Positions 52,400 through 62,349 are shown, numbered from the stretch's first letter. The stretch is DNA of 64,000 nucleotides from Halovivax ruber XH-70 (GCF_000328525.1 NC_019964.1:1922001-1986000), one strand, 5' to 3'. Notes: generated from the letters alone by a model not told the origin. Numbers and translations: made by a program.

Positions 52400-52798
52400 G
52401 TGAGCCGGTTCGACGCAACCACGCGAGACGAACGGGCGGCGCTGATCGAAGCCGGAATTCGAGCCCACCGAGAACGGTTGAGTGAATTCTGCACGTTCGA
52501 GGCGGACGAATCCACCACCGATGACGGAGCAAACCTCGGGATCCCGTGGGTCCAGTGCGCTGGCGACGAAACGTCGTTCGACAGTACGGAGGAGGAACTC
52601 GACCGAGTCAAGTCGCTCCTGGAATCGTATCCCCGGTACCAGATCGCGGAGTTACACCGCCCGGAAGACGCCGACGGAGTTCACGTGATAGTGGACACAC
52701 CAGGCGAGTTGCATCGCCGAGCGCAATTCGTCGACGACCTCTTCATCCACGTGTTCGAACGGCCGGAATCGTACAGATTGTGGGCAAGTGCGATCTGA
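52400..52798 (+). CDS. Conserved hypothetical protein
   Basis: 132 aa with a GTG start at 52400 ([19 protein letters not shown]). Acidic and soluble with the central [34 protein letters not shown] and a C-terminal [24 protein letters not shown] do not recognise the family. It is divergent from adk with only 58 bp between starts, so the two likely share a promoter region and leaderless starts. Confidence 0.65.
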   Translation: MSRFDATTRDERAALIEAGIRAHRERLSEFCTFEADESTTDDGANLGIPWVQCAGDETSFDSTEEELDRVKSLLESYPRYQIAELHRPEDADGVHVIVDTPGELHRRAQFVDDLFIHVFERPESYRLWASAI

Positions 52799-52981
52799 GT
52801 GACGAAACAGGCCGCAGACGTATCAGCGAAGGCAGGAACGGTAGAATCAAGACGATTCTCTCCAAGTACTAGTGAGTCGCGATGTCGTGGTCGTAATGCC
52901 CCGAAATTTCGCGGGCCGCGGAGCGAAGTCCCAATAGATAAGTAGATACGCACGCCATCGTCGGACAACGATCAAATAGAG

Positions 52982-53947
52982 GTGAACACGATCTATCAAG
53001 CACTACTGACTCCGACATCGGAGATGACACGCGGGGACGTGTTCGAGTTGATTTTCCAGGTCTTCCTGGGGCTCGGCACACTCGTCGGAATCGTCGTCGT
53101 TCTGTATATCATGTACAACGCGTACATTTACCGCGACGACGAAGCCGTCGACGATCCCAAAGCGGATAGTCGCCCCGAAGTCGGAGAGTTACCGGTCGGT
53201 GGAACGGGCGGAAAGAAACTCTTCATGTCCTTTATCCTCTCGGCGATCATCGTCATCTCGCTGATCGTCTGGACGTACGGCATGCTGCTGTACGTCGAAG
53301 ATGGACCAGGCGGAATCGGACAGGGAGGAGACATTCAGGTTCAGAACGAAGAAGAGGTCGACCAGTACCACGACCTTACGGTGAGAGCGAGCGCATTTAG
53401 CTTCCAGTACGAACACAACTATCAGGGAGAGGGTGGTGGAACGCAGGGGAACGAACTCGTTATCCCCGCTGACGTCCCGATCGCCACGAACGTGACCGGT
53501 ACCGACGTCTGGCACACGTTCGGAATCTCCGAGTTCCGCGTGAAAGCGGACGCGATCCCGGGCGAATACGAGAACACCTGGTTCGAAGCCGATGAAACGG
53601 GTGTCTACGATACGGGCGTCCAGTGCTACGAACTATGTGGCAGTGGACACAGCGGGATGAACCACGACCTGATCGTCGTGAACGAAGAGCTCTTCGCCGC
53701 TGCCATGGACGCAGAGGCACCGGGAGACCTGTACAGCGCAGTCGAGTCCGGTGAGCTCTCGGTCGACGCCACGGCCGAAGAGTTCGAATCGTACATGGCT
53801 GCCCAGCAGTCAGACGACGAAGAGAGCGACGGTGGAAACAACAGTGAAGGTGACAGTGGAGACAACAATGACGAAGGTGCAGACAGTCCCGACGAGGGAA
53901 CGTCCAACAATAACGAACAGACCAACGAGTCCGGAGGTGAGAACTGA
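52982..53947 (+). CDS. coxB: Cytochrome c oxidase subunit II
   Basis: 321 aa with a GTG start; an ATG at 53024 is the alternative. Two TM helices (about 20-45 and 78-103) and a periplasmic cupredoxin domain with all CuA ligands: WHTFGI then CYELCGSGHSGM. A long Asn/Asp/Glu/Ser tail (about 265-321) is unusual and probably surface-exposed. First gene of the cox operon; it overlaps coxAC by one base. Confidence 0.95.
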   Translation: MNTIYQALLTPTSEMTRGDVFELIFQVFLGLGTLVGIVVVLYIMYNAYIYRDDEAVDDPKADSRPEVGELPVGGTGGKKLFMSFILSAIIVISLIVWTYGMLLYVEDGPGGIGQGGDIQVQNEEEVDQYHDLTVRASAFSFQYEHNYQGEGGGTQGNELVIPADVPIATNVTGTDVWHTFGISEFRVKADAIPGEYENTWFEADETGVYDTGVQCYELCGSGHSGMNHDLIVVNEELFAAAMDAEAPGDLYSAVESGELSVDATAEEFESYMAAQQSDDEESDGGNNSEGDSGDNNDEGADSPDEGTSNNNEQTNESGGEN

Positions 53948-56640
53948 TGAGTGAGCTTCCACCACGACGCTCGCTGAAGCGGTGGCTGGTGACGACCAAC
54001 CACAAGGACGTCGGGGTTATGTATCTCGTCACCGCAATGTTCTTCCTGCTGCTCGGCGGGCTCTTCGCCCTGGTCTTCCGCGCACACCTCTGGGAGTCCG
54101 GTGGAACCGGACTGCTGAGCGGGGCCGAGTTCAACCAGTCGGTAACCTCACACGGACTCATCATGGTCTTCTGGTTCCTCTCGCCGTTCGCGACCGGGTT
54201 TGCGAACTACGTCGTCCCGCTACAGATCGGTGCCGACGACCTCGCGTTCCCACGACTGAACGCCCTGAGTTACTGGTTCTACCTGTTCTCGGGCATCCTC
54301 TTCATGCTCGCGTTCTTCCAGGGTGGCTCGTTCGGCGGCGGGTGGACGATGTACGCACCGCTCAACGTGCCAACGTACACGCTCGCGATGGAAGCGACGG
54401 CAGGTTCGAACATGACGATCATCGCGCTGATGATGTTCGTCATGTCGATCAGCTTCGGGACGGTGAACTTCATGACCACCATCCATCGCATGCGGGCTGA
54501 GGGACTCGGCCTCTGGAACATGCCGTTGTTCACCTGGTCGTGGCTCCTCACCGTCTGGATGATGCTCTTCGCGTTCGCGGCGCTCCTCGCAGCGCTGTTG
54601 CTTCTCTCGATCGACCGCATCTTCCTGACGCAGTACTTCGCGACCGCAGAAGGGTCGTCCCTGTTGTGGGGCCACCTCTTCTGGTTCTTCGGCCACCCAG
54701 AGGTCTACATCGTCTTCTTCCCCGCACTGGGACTCATGTTCGAGACGTTCCAGACCTTCACGGGTCGACGCCTCGTCGGCCGCAAGTGGGTCATCATCGC
54801 GATGGTCCTCGTTGCCGTCCAGTCCTTCCTGGTCTGGATGCACCACATGTTCCTCACGACGATCAACCTGGAGATCAAGACGCTCTACATGGCGACGACC
54901 ATCGGGATCTCGTTACCGTTCGACCTGATGGTCTTCGCACTGATCTACACGATGGTCAAGGGGCGCGTCCGCTTCACGACGCCGTTCCTCTTCAATCTCG
55001 GAGCCCTCGTCCTGTTCATCCTGGGCGGGATCACCGGGGTCTTCCTGGGCGCCGTCGTGCTCGACTACGAGTTCCGCGGCACCTACTGGGTCGTGGCCCA
55101 CTTCCACTACGTGATGGTCTCCGGTGTCACTGCCCTCGTCGGCGGGCTGTACTACTGGTGGCCGAAGATCACGGGGAAGATGTACCACGAGTTCGCCGGG
55201 AAGCTTCACTTCGCCGCCTACTTCATCGGGTTCAACCTGCTTTACTTCCCGATGTTCCTCACCTGGGAGACACCCCGACGCGTCTTCCACTACCAGGCTG
55301 GCGACCTGATCTGGCATCAGCTCACGACCGTGGGAGCGTACTTCTTCGGATTCTCGTTCCTGATCATGTTCGTGAACTTCGCCTGGAGCCTGCTCTACGG
55401 GCCAAAAGCACCCGACAACCCGTGGAAATTCTCCCGCACGGCCGAGTGGGCGATTCCATCGCCGCCACCGCTCGACAACTGGCCGGGTCGACCGACCTAC
55501 CGATCCGGCACACTCGAGTTCGTCGACGATTCGACCGAGACCGCCACTGACGGCGGCGAGGCGGACGACCCAGCAGTTGCGACGGACGGCGGAACGACAG
55601 TGGACGATACGGAACCCGACGACGATGACGATCCGACCATCATGACGGACGGCGGCACAGTCATCGACGACGAAGCCACTGACGGTGTGACCGAACCGGT
55701 CGCAACTGACGGGGGCGCCGTCACCGACGCGACGATGGAGGCCGACAGGACCGACGACGCGGCGAGTACGCACGAAGAAGCACACGTCGATCACGCCAGC
55801 ATCTGGCCGTTCATGCTGGGCCTCAGCACGTTCATCATGTTCGTCGGCCTCTCGGGCATGACCAGCGTGGTCATCGAACTGCTCGGCGATCAACTCGCCA
55901 ACAACTTGAACGAAGCAGCCATCTCCGATCCGGCGGCCTCTACGGATCTGATCGTCGGTTCCGGCGAAATGCGATGGGGCTACATCACCGCGTTCGTTGG
56001 CGGCCTCGGCCTCCTGCTTTACTCGCTGTTCAAGCTGGGGACCGAACAGTTCGAGGCGCCGACGATGAACGTCGCCGAGCGCTGGCCGTTCGAAGGAATC
56101 GACACCACGAAGTTCGGCGTCTGGGTGTTCCTGGCGTCCGACGTGATCGTCTTCGGTGCCGCCATCGGCGCGTACGTCTTCATGCGCCTGTGGTCCGGCT
56201 GGGGGACGTTCCACACGATTCCGAACTACACCTGGCCAGGGCTCCTCAACACGTACGTGCTTCTCACCTCGAGCTTCACGGTCATCCTTGCACTCGTGAT
56301 GGCCGAACGCTCGAACAAGAAGGGCGTGCTGGCGACGCTCGGGGCAACGATCATCCTCGGCATCGGCTTCCTCGGCATCAAGGGCTGGGAGTGGGCTGGA
56401 AAGTTCGCAGATGGTGACTACTGGTTCAGCGGCCTCGAGTACTCGATGTACTACGTCACCACCGGCCTCCACGCGCTGCACGTGATCATGGGGCTCCTGA
56501 TCGGGATCTTCATGCTCTACCGTGTCTACACGATCGATGCCTACCTGGGTGACAACCGACACCTGGAGTACTTCGGTCTCTACTGGCACTTCGTCGACAT
56601 CGTCTGGGTCATCCTCTTCCCGCTGTTCTACCTGATGTAG
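53947..56640 (+). CDS. coxAC: Cytochrome c oxidase subunit I-III fusion
   Basis: 897 aa. Subunit I (about 1-510) has the haem ligands in SHGLIMVFWF and AHFHYVM, CuB ligands in GHPEVYIVFF and WMHHMF, and the Tyr of GHPEVY cross-linked to His in A-type oxidases. A repetitive acidic linker (about 525-605, with several TDGG units) joins it to subunit III (about 615-897; GSGEMRWGYIT, WAGKFADGDY). This fusion is known from haloarchaea. It reduces O2 to water and pumps protons. Confidence 0.96.
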   Translation: MSELPPRRSLKRWLVTTNHKDVGVMYLVTAMFFLLLGGLFALVFRAHLWESGGTGLLSGAEFNQSVTSHGLIMVFWFLSPFATGFANYVVPLQIGADDLAFPRLNALSYWFYLFSGILFMLAFFQGGSFGGGWTMYAPLNVPTYTLAMEATAGSNMTIIALMMFVMSISFGTVNFMTTIHRMRAEGLGLWNMPLFTWSWLLTVWMMLFAFAALLAALLLLSIDRIFLTQYFATAEGSSLLWGHLFWFFGHPEVYIVFFPALGLMFETFQTFTGRRLVGRKWVIIAMVLVAVQSFLVWMHHMFLTTINLEIKTLYMATTIGISLPFDLMVFALIYTMVKGRVRFTTPFLFNLGALVLFILGGITGVFLGAVVLDYEFRGTYWVVAHFHYVMVSGVTALVGGLYYWWPKITGKMYHEFAGKLHFAAYFIGFNLLYFPMFLTWETPRRVFHYQAGDLIWHQLTTVGAYFFGFSFLIMFVNFAWSLLYGPKAPDNPWKFSRTAEWAIPSPPPLDNWPGRPTYRSGTLEFVDDSTETATDGGEADDPAVATDGGTTVDDTEPDDDDDPTIMTDGGTVIDDEATDGVTEPVATDGGAVTDATMEADRTDDAASTHEEAHVDHASIWPFMLGLSTFIMFVGLSGMTSVVIELLGDQLANNLNEAAISDPAASTDLIVGSGEMRWGYITAFVGGLGLLLYSLFKLGTEQFEAPTMNVAERWPFEGIDTTKFGVWVFLASDVIVFGAAIGAYVFMRLWSGWGTFHTIPNYTWPGLLNTYVLLTSSFTVILALVMAERSNKKGVLATLGATIILGIGFLGIKGWEWAGKFADGDYWFSGLEYSMYYVTTGLHALHVIMGLLIGIFMLYRVYTIDAYLGDNRHLEYFGLYWHFVDIVWVILFPLFYLM

Positions 56641-56771
56641 ACGGCGGAGACACCCACGGATTGTTCGCTCGAAACCCGACTTCTTCATTGACTCACTCGC
56701 TGAATTTCACAGCGCCTGCATCTCCAGTAGCCTGGCGAACGCGACCCTATCGTGACGGCTACGAGTGAGCA

Positions 56772-57122
56772 ATGGCGCAAAACCCGCAGACGGGAGCTAC
56801 CGGCGACGACACGCATGAGGAAGCTATAAGTGACGCCCACACCGAGTACGTCGTAATGAGTAGCATCAGGACCTACACGATCATTTACATACTGTTGCTC
56901 GCGTTAGCAACGGCGAAGGTCGGATTCGAAATGCTCCCCCTCGGCACGGGCATGTTCGTCGGTGTCATCGTCGTCCTCGCGTCGATCAAAATCGTCCTCA
57001 TCGCCGGCTGGTTCCAGCACCTCGTCGAGGAGCCGCGATCGATCACGTACATGATGTTGACGTCGCTCTTCATGGTGCTCCTGCTCGTCGCCGCGGCAGG
57101 GTACTCGATTCAGGGCGCGTAA
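56772..57122 (+). CDS. Cytochrome c oxidase subunit IV (CoxD-like)
   Basis: 116 aa with three TM helices (about 37-52, 55-80, 90-113). The TM2 segment FVGVIVVLASIKIVLIAGWFQHL is the motif of the prokaryotic subunit IV/CyoD family. It follows the fusion gene by 130 bp on the same strand, completing the oxidase. Confidence 0.9.
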   Translation: MAQNPQTGATGDDTHEEAISDAHTEYVVMSSIRTYTIIYILLLALATAKVGFEMLPLGTGMFVGVIVVLASIKIVLIAGWFQHLVEEPRSITYMMLTSLFMVLLLVAAAGYSIQGA

Positions 57123-57240
57123 GTTCACCGACGACGGTTCTCTTCGCTGAGTTGGACCGCACGGACGACTATTTGATTGCGATCGATCATCCTGCGACCA
57201 CCGCGACCGTATCACCTCGCTTGCAACGATCCGCCATCGA

Positions 57241-58560
57241 CTATTCGAACCGGACCGTCCCTTCCTCCAGACGATCCATCTCGTTGTCTAGCAAGCCGGC
57301 TTCTTCGTAGCTAATCGGGCCCGGAACCTGTTCCGCGTGCGGACCGGGTTCGTTGCCGACGTAGATGACGTTCGGGTCGGTTCCAACCTCGGCGAGTAGC
57401 TGAAACGTCGCGGCGCTTTCGCCGGCCGCGTCGTCGACGAGGGATCGCGCTTCCTCTTCGGTCAGTCCCTCCGCAGCCGATTCCGCCGGTTCTTCCTCGC
57501 CGGTGAGAATAGCGACCGCCGCCTGTAGTTGCTCGTCGTCGGGGTTGCGCTCCTGGAGCCTGGCCAGAGGGATATCCGAAAGATACTGCTGCGGGTCGCT
57601 CTCTTCGTCGTTCATATCACCGAACTGAATCGCCCCCGGGGGGCAGGCGTCCTCGCACGCGGTCGTCCCGACGGCGTCCTGGCCGCGCGATCCGTCCTGC
57701 CGGGTCGGACAGAACGTACACTTGCTCATGACGCCGCGCGGAGCCCTGCTCGAGACCGGTCGCCCACGGGCATCGTAGTAGTGATTCTCCTCGATCTCGT
57801 TGAGCGGAACGTAGGGCTCGTTCCACTGGAAATAGTTGACGCCGTAGGGACAGGCCACCTGACAGTACCGACAGCCGATACAGACGTCGTAATCCGTCAG
57901 GACGAGTCCGTCCGACCCCCTCGTGTGTCTGGCCGTCGTCGGACAGACCTTCTCGCAGGGCGCGTCGGTGCAGTGTTGGCACGGCCGAACGAGGCGACCT
58001 CGGCCGGTGTTGAGATCCGCCTCGGGCGACTCCCAGTCCATCACGTACATCCAGTTCATCCCCGGATCCCACCGGTGTTCCTGCTGGCAGGCCTGCATAC
58101 AGGCCAGACACCCGTCGCAGATCTCGAGGTCGATCGACATCCCCCACTGGACGCCCGTCTCCGTGCCTTCGTCGACCTGTGCTGCGGTCGATTCGGGCCG
58201 ATCGTCACCGACAGCATTTCCCAACCCGAGAGCGGCTCCCGCTGCGCCGAGTGTCGCGAGCACCGCCCGACGATCGACGTCACCATCGAGGTCGGTGAGC
58301 GATTCGACTCGAGACTGCGACGCTTGCTCGGCAGCCTCGGCAGTCGGTCGGTCATCCTGACCGAACTCCGACAACACAGCCTCGTGATACCGCTCGTGGA
58401 AGGTTTCCTCGGAGAGTTCACCAGCCGTGACGGCCATCGCGTCCTCGGCCATGGCGAGTCCGAGCTCGGTGTCGTACTCGGTCTCGTCGAGCGTCGCCTC
58501 GAGGTCGGCCTCCCACTCGGGGCCGAGTGGGTGGAACGAATCGTCCGCCGAATCACTCAT
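57241..58560 (-). CDS. Four-cluster ferredoxin-type subunit (DMSO reductase/HybA-like electron transfer protein)
   Basis: 439 aa. Four Cys-rich clusters: CDGCLACMQACQQEH, CQHCTDAPCEKVCPT, CIGCRYCQVACPYG, and CTFC...ACEDACPPGAI, which would bind four 4Fe-4S clusters as in the beta subunits of molybdopterin oxidoreductases. An N-terminal acidic domain of about 95 residues precedes a Tat-like RRAVLATLGAAGAALGLG, an unusual position. No catalytic or membrane subunit is encoded here, so partners must be elsewhere. It is divergent from the HiPIP gene. Confidence 0.88.
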   Translation of the reverse strand: MSDSADDSFHPLGPEWEADLEATLDETEYDTELGLAMAEDAMAVTAGELSEETFHERYHEAVLSEFGQDDRPTAEAAEQASQSRVESLTDLDGDVDRRAVLATLGAAGAALGLGNAVGDDRPESTAAQVDEGTETGVQWGMSIDLEICDGCLACMQACQQEHRWDPGMNWMYVMDWESPEADLNTGRGRLVRPCQHCTDAPCEKVCPTTARHTRGSDGLVLTDYDVCIGCRYCQVACPYGVNYFQWNEPYVPLNEIEENHYYDARGRPVSSRAPRGVMSKCTFCPTRQDGSRGQDAVGTTACEDACPPGAIQFGDMNDEESDPQQYLSDIPLARLQERNPDDEQLQAAVAILTGEEEPAESAAEGLTEEEARSLVDDAAGESAATFQLLAEVGTDPNVIYVGNEPGPHAEQVPGPISYEEAGLLDNEMDRLEEGTVRFE

Positions 58561-58758
58561 CGGGGTTCACCCCCGTGTCGGTCGTATCCGCGCAGGTCAC
58601 GGTAAGCCAAGCCAGCTCGACTGGATGGGGAGGGTCCGTCATCGATTCTCACGGGGTCCCTTCCACAACGATTGACAAATAACCTGTATTCACGTTCACC
58701 GACCGGTTCCCTCGCGAATGCGTACAAACGGCTTCAGCAGGTGCTGGCCCGGATGGGC

Positions 58759-58766
58759 ATTATAAC
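58759..58766 (+). promoter_or_regulatory. TATA box of the HiPIP gene
   Basis: ATTATAAC lies 23-30 nt upstream of the ATG at 58789, which identifies the real start well inside a longer open frame from 58672. Confidence 0.65.
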
Positions 58767-58788
58767 GCCGAACGGTGTACGACGGGCT

Positions 58789-59199
58789 ATGGATTCAGGG
58801 AGGACGACTCGCCGACGGATACTCATGCTCGCTGCCGGTGGCTCGTTGGCGCTCTCGGCCGGGTGCATCAACACACCCACGAGCGAGCCGATTGCCGTCG
58901 AGGAACCCAACGACTGCCTCGAACAACTCGACGACAGCGTCCCCGAGGAAGAGGCGACGGCGCTGAGTATCGATGGCCTCGAACGACAATCCGAAGAGAA
59001 CCTCGCGTCGAAGACAGAGGCTGGTTACGCGTGCGGTCCGCAGGAAGGGATGCTCTGTGGGAACTGCACGTTCTATATCGACGATAAATCGGGTGACGGG
59101 ATCGGTGCATGTGCCGTCGTCGCCGGCGAGGTCCGGTCCGTCGACTGGTGCGGGCTCTGGCAACCGAGAGAGAAGTACGGCGGCACCGGATCTGGATGA
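58789..59199 (+). CDS. High-potential iron-sulfur protein (lipoprotein)
   Basis: 136 aa from the ATG at 58789. Tat signal TTRRRILMLAAGGSLALSAGC with a lipobox Cys, so it is anchored outside the membrane. The HiPIP domain has the Cys set LCGNC, GACAVVAG and VDWCGLW that binds one 4Fe-4S cluster. It likely shuttles electrons among respiratory complexes, possibly to the oxidase upstream or from the ferredoxin subunit that is transcribed divergently. Confidence 0.9.
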   Translation: MDSGRTTRRRILMLAAGGSLALSAGCINTPTSEPIAVEEPNDCLEQLDDSVPEEEATALSIDGLERQSEENLASKTEAGYACGPQEGMLCGNCTFYIDDKSGDGIGACAVVAGEVRSVDWCGLWQPREKYGGTGSG

Positions 59200-59279
59200 A
59201 ACGTATGCCCTATCGGTCGCCGATCGCGGGCAAACCGTTCTGTGAATAGCTGAACGCGGGCAAAAGCGACCGAGGTCGA

Positions 59280-60740
59280 TTACTCGGAGCCGAACATCTG
59301 GCGCATCATCGGGTGCATCTCCATCATCTGCTCTTCGGCGATCTCCTCGTAAAGCTTGTAGGTGATGGAGACGGCCAGCAGCAGGCCAGTCCCGGTGACG
59401 CCGCCGATGGTCCCGAGCATGTTCGCCCAGACGGCCAGGAGGCCGACGAGCGCACCGCCGATGACGGTCACCTGCGGAATGTACCGCTCCATGACCTTCT
59501 CGACGACGCCGACGTTCTGGCGGAAGCCGGGAATCTGCATCCCGGAATTCTGGATCTGTTTGGCCGTCGACTCCGGCCCCATGTCGGTCGTCTCGACCCA
59601 GAAGATGGCGAAGATGGCACCGCCGATCACCATGAACGTGAGGTCGACGCCGATCCGCAGGAGTACCTGCCACGTCTCCTGGGTGACACCGGCCCACCAC
59701 ATCCAGTCATCAGGCCGGTAGATCGGCGCCGTATAGTAGAAGAACCCGCTCGCCGGTTCCCCGCCGGAGTAGGTGCCGAGGAACTTTGGCATCTCGCTCC
59801 ACTGTTGATTCAGGATTTGGCCCATGAACTGTATGTTCGCCTGGACAGCGCGAACGAGGATCATCGGCAGGACGCTCGCGTAGATGAGTTTGACCGGGAA
59901 CCGTCCCCGGGCACCCTTCACGCGCGAGTGGCTGAGCGGAATCTCCACGCGAACCGACTCCGTGTAGACGACGATCAGGAAGATCAAGAGCGTCGTCATC
60001 AGCGCGATGATCTGGCCCTCCGAGACGAGCAACTGGTAGAGCCCGTTCCCGCCGATAATGGAGTCGATCTGGACGTCGCCAGTCAAGATGAGGAACCAGT
60101 TGTAGAAGAACCCGGCTCCTCGTTCCAGGGCGAAGAAGCCCCCAATGAGCATCTGGCTCACGCCGGCGATGATGAAGAGGCCGACACCGCTGCCGACGCC
60201 CCACTTGCTCACGACCTCGTCCATGTAGAGGATGAGGATCCCCCCGACGAAGATCTGGGCGAACATGATCAGTTTCACGCCCGTCGGACCGAAGGTGAGA
60301 CTTCCCAGTTCTAGCTGCTGGGCGGGTACCAGGAAGCCGCCTCCCGCCAGCACCAGCGGCGCGGCGGTTAGTGCCGTCATCACGACCACGAGCAGCTTCT
60401 GCAGTCCCTGATAGAGGACCTGATCCCGTGGATCGTCAGTGTCAAGCCCGAGCAGGTTCGCCCCACCGAGCAACTGTAAGACGATGCTCGCCGTGACGAT
60501 CGGACCGATCCCGACCTGCAGGATGGAGCCCTGCTGACCAGCCAGAATCGCCCGGAACTCCCCAAAGAGGTCCTCACCTCCCCCTGACGTCCCCAAGATG
60601 GCGATGTTCGTCAGGAAGAAGTACAGTACCAGGATCGCCCCGGTCCACATGAGTTTTCGCTTGAAGGGAACGTGTCCCTCCGGTCTGCGGACCGTGGGCA
60701 TCCGCGCGAGTACGGGTTCTGCGGCTTCCTTCCAGCCCAT
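59280..60740 (-). CDS. secY: Preprotein translocase subunit SecY
   Basis: 486 aa with ten TM helices. Typical SecY features: the N-terminal GHVPFKRKLMWTGAIL, the plug/TM2 region, LLFIIAGVSQM-like central helices, EIPLSHSRVKGARG in a cytoplasmic loop, and the C-terminal EIAEEQMMEMHPMMRQMFG. Forms the protein-conducting channel with SecE and Sec61beta. It is 3 nt after the L15 stop on the same strand, in the spc-like ribosomal operon. Confidence 0.97.
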   Translation of the reverse strand: MGWKEAAEPVLARMPTVRRPEGHVPFKRKLMWTGAILVLYFFLTNIAILGTSGGGEDLFGEFRAILAGQQGSILQVGIGPIVTASIVLQLLGGANLLGLDTDDPRDQVLYQGLQKLLVVVMTALTAAPLVLAGGGFLVPAQQLELGSLTFGPTGVKLIMFAQIFVGGILILYMDEVVSKWGVGSGVGLFIIAGVSQMLIGGFFALERGAGFFYNWFLILTGDVQIDSIIGGNGLYQLLVSEGQIIALMTTLLIFLIVVYTESVRVEIPLSHSRVKGARGRFPVKLIYASVLPMILVRAVQANIQFMGQILNQQWSEMPKFLGTYSGGEPASGFFYYTAPIYRPDDWMWWAGVTQETWQVLLRIGVDLTFMVIGGAIFAIFWVETTDMGPESTAKQIQNSGMQIPGFRQNVGVVEKVMERYIPQVTVIGGALVGLLAVWANMLGTIGGVTGTGLLLAVSITYKLYEEIAEEQMMEMHPMMRQMFGSE

Positions 60741-60743
60741 GTA

Positions 60744-61229
60744 TTAGTCCTCTGTCTCCTCGTCGTCGGTTTCGGCGGCTCGCGCCTCGCCACGCTCGGT
60801 AAGGACGGCGGCGCCACCAGCGGCTTCGAGTTTTTCACGTGCACCGTCGGTGAACGCGTCGGCGGTCACGGAGAGCGCGTCGTGGACCTGACCGGAGCCG
60901 AGAACCTTCACGAGGTCGACGTCGTCTCCGTCGTCGGCGACGTCGCGGGCATCGATCGCGTACCCGTCGTCGGTCTCCTCGGCCACACCGTCGGCGACGA
61001 GCAGCGGGAGGTCCTCGTCCAGCGTACGGACGTCTACCTCTTCGACCGTCGGCTGCGCGTCCTGCGGGCGCTTGAAGCCGTGTTTGTGCTTCGGTTCGTA
61101 GTTGTGGAACTCGTGTTTGCTCCGCCCGGCGCGGCCGCGGCCGCCTCGATGGCCGGCTCCACGGCGGTTCTTGTGCGTCCCGCCGCTGTGGGTTCGCGAT
61201 CCGCGCTGGCGCTTTTTCTTACTCGTCAT
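60744..61229 (-). CDS. rpl15: 50S ribosomal protein L15 (uL15)
   Basis: 161 aa. The basic N terminus RGSRTHSGGTHKNRRGAGHRGGRGRAGRSKHE is the RNA-binding region of uL15; the C-terminal half is acidic. It sits between L30 and SecY with spacers of 2-3 nt, as in the archaeal spc operon. Confidence 0.97.
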   Translation of the reverse strand: MTSKKKRQRGSRTHSGGTHKNRRGAGHRGGRGRAGRSKHEFHNYEPKHKHGFKRPQDAQPTVEEVDVRTLDEDLPLLVADGVAEETDDGYAIDARDVADDGDDVDLVKVLGSGQVHDALSVTADAFTDGAREKLEAAGGAAVLTERGEARAAETDDEETED

Positions 61230-61231
61230 GG

Positions 61232-61699
61232 TTAGCGCATCGATTCTAGCAGGTCGTTAATCTGCTCCGTTGTATGCTTTCCGAGTTGGCCACCGTCGCC
61301 CGTCGGCTTCTTGATACCGTCGTGCCCACCGCGTGGCGGGTGCAGGCGAAGCGTCGGGGAGAGTCCTTCCTCGCGAAGTGTCGTTTCCTCTTCGAGTAGT
61401 GCCTCGGCGAGCCCATCGAAGTCGCCGTAGGCCGTGTTGTCGGCGACCCACGCTTCGTCGACGTCGGACTGGCGGCCTTCGAGCGGCTCGGCCCGCTTCG
61501 AGAGCACCGTCGCGAGCACGTCCGTGCTGGGTTCACCGTACGCGACGTAGTCGTGGACCTTCGTGATCATCCCGCGGTAAGTGTCCCGTTCGGGGACGAG
61601 CGTCGCGTGGTTGACCTCGGGGATGTTGAGCATCATCAGCGTGTCGTCGACCGCGTCCGAGCGGTCGACCTCGCCGCGAAGCTGGACGAGTGCCTTCAT
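61232..61699 (-). CDS. rpl30: 50S ribosomal protein L30 (uL30)
   Basis: 155 aa: [37 protein letters not shown] is the archaeal-type long L30 beginning. [24 protein letters not shown] follows later. It overlaps the S5 stop by 4 nt. Confidence 0.97.
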   Translation of the reverse strand: MKALVQLRGEVDRSDAVDDTLMMLNIPEVNHATLVPERDTYRGMITKVHDYVAYGEPSTDVLATVLSKRAEPLEGRQSDVDEAWVADNTAYGDFDGLAEALLEEETTLREEGLSPTLRLHPPRGGHDGIKKPTGDGGQLGKHTTEQINDLLESMR

Positions 61700-62349
61700 C
61701 GCTCGACCACCTCGGCGTCCTCGTCAGCCTGCGTCCGAGCCGGCATGCGGGACTGCGAGGCGTTCTCGAGCGCGTTGAACGTCGCTTTCGCGAGGTTGAC
61801 CGTCGTCCGAGTGTTGCCGTGGCTCTGTGTCCAGGCGTTCTCGATACCCGCGAGTTCGAGGACGGCGCGAACGGTGTCGCTCGCGGCCAGTCCAAGCCCC
61901 TCGGGTGCCGGGATGACGTCGACCTCGACCGAGCCGGCCTTCCCGCTGGTTCGGTGGGTCAGCGAGTGTGGCCGGTCCGATCGGTCCTCCCACGACCCGG
62001 AGCCGCGGGGAACCTCGATGATGTTCAGTTTCGCGATCTCGATAGCCTTCTGGATGGCCGATCCGACCTGGTCGTCTCGCCCCTCGGCGTAGCCGACGAA
62101 GCCGTTTCGGTCACCGACGGTGACGACACAGCGGAACTTCACGCGTCGTCCGGAGTCGGTCATCCGCTGGACCATGTTGATGTCGAGTACCTCGTCGTCC
62201 AGCCCCGGCAGGAGCTGGTCGACGAGCTCCGGCTCCTTCAGCGGAAGCCCGGAGTCGAGTGCGGCCGACATCGTGTCGATCTCGCCCTCCTGTACCTTTC
62301 GCCCTAGTCGTGTGACGGGTTCCCACCCGCCGTCCTGTCGGTTACTCAT
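61696..62349 (-). CDS. rps5: 30S ribosomal protein S5 (uS5)
   Basis: 217 aa from the ATG at 62349 ([19 protein letters not shown]). The conserved [26 protein letters not shown] and [26 protein letters not shown] confirm S5. The start lies inside the end of L18 (8-nt overlap), so translation is probably coupled. Confidence 0.97.
   Translation of the reverse strand: MSNRQDGGWEPVTRLGRKVQEGEIDTMSAALDSGLPLKEPELVDQLLPGLDDEVLDINMVQRMTDSGRRVKFRCVVTVGDRNGFVGYAEGRDDQVGSAIQKAIEIAKLNIIEVPRGSGSWEDRSDRPHSLTHRTSGKAGSVEVDVIPAPEGLGLAASDTVRAVLELAGIENAWTQSHGNTRTTVNLAKATFNALENASQSRMPARTQADEDAEVVER

Noticed and set aside
55540-55740. Repeated TDGG-coding units that could be taken for a tandem DNA repeat or CRISPR-like array
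   Set aside because: The units are in frame inside the CoxAC linker, vary in sequence and spacing and have no conserved repeat/spacer structure.
54913-56688. 591-residue minus-strand frame opposite coxAC
   Set aside because: It is antisense to a clearly conserved oxidase gene and shows only the His/Val/Arg-rich pattern of an antisense frame in GC-rich DNA.
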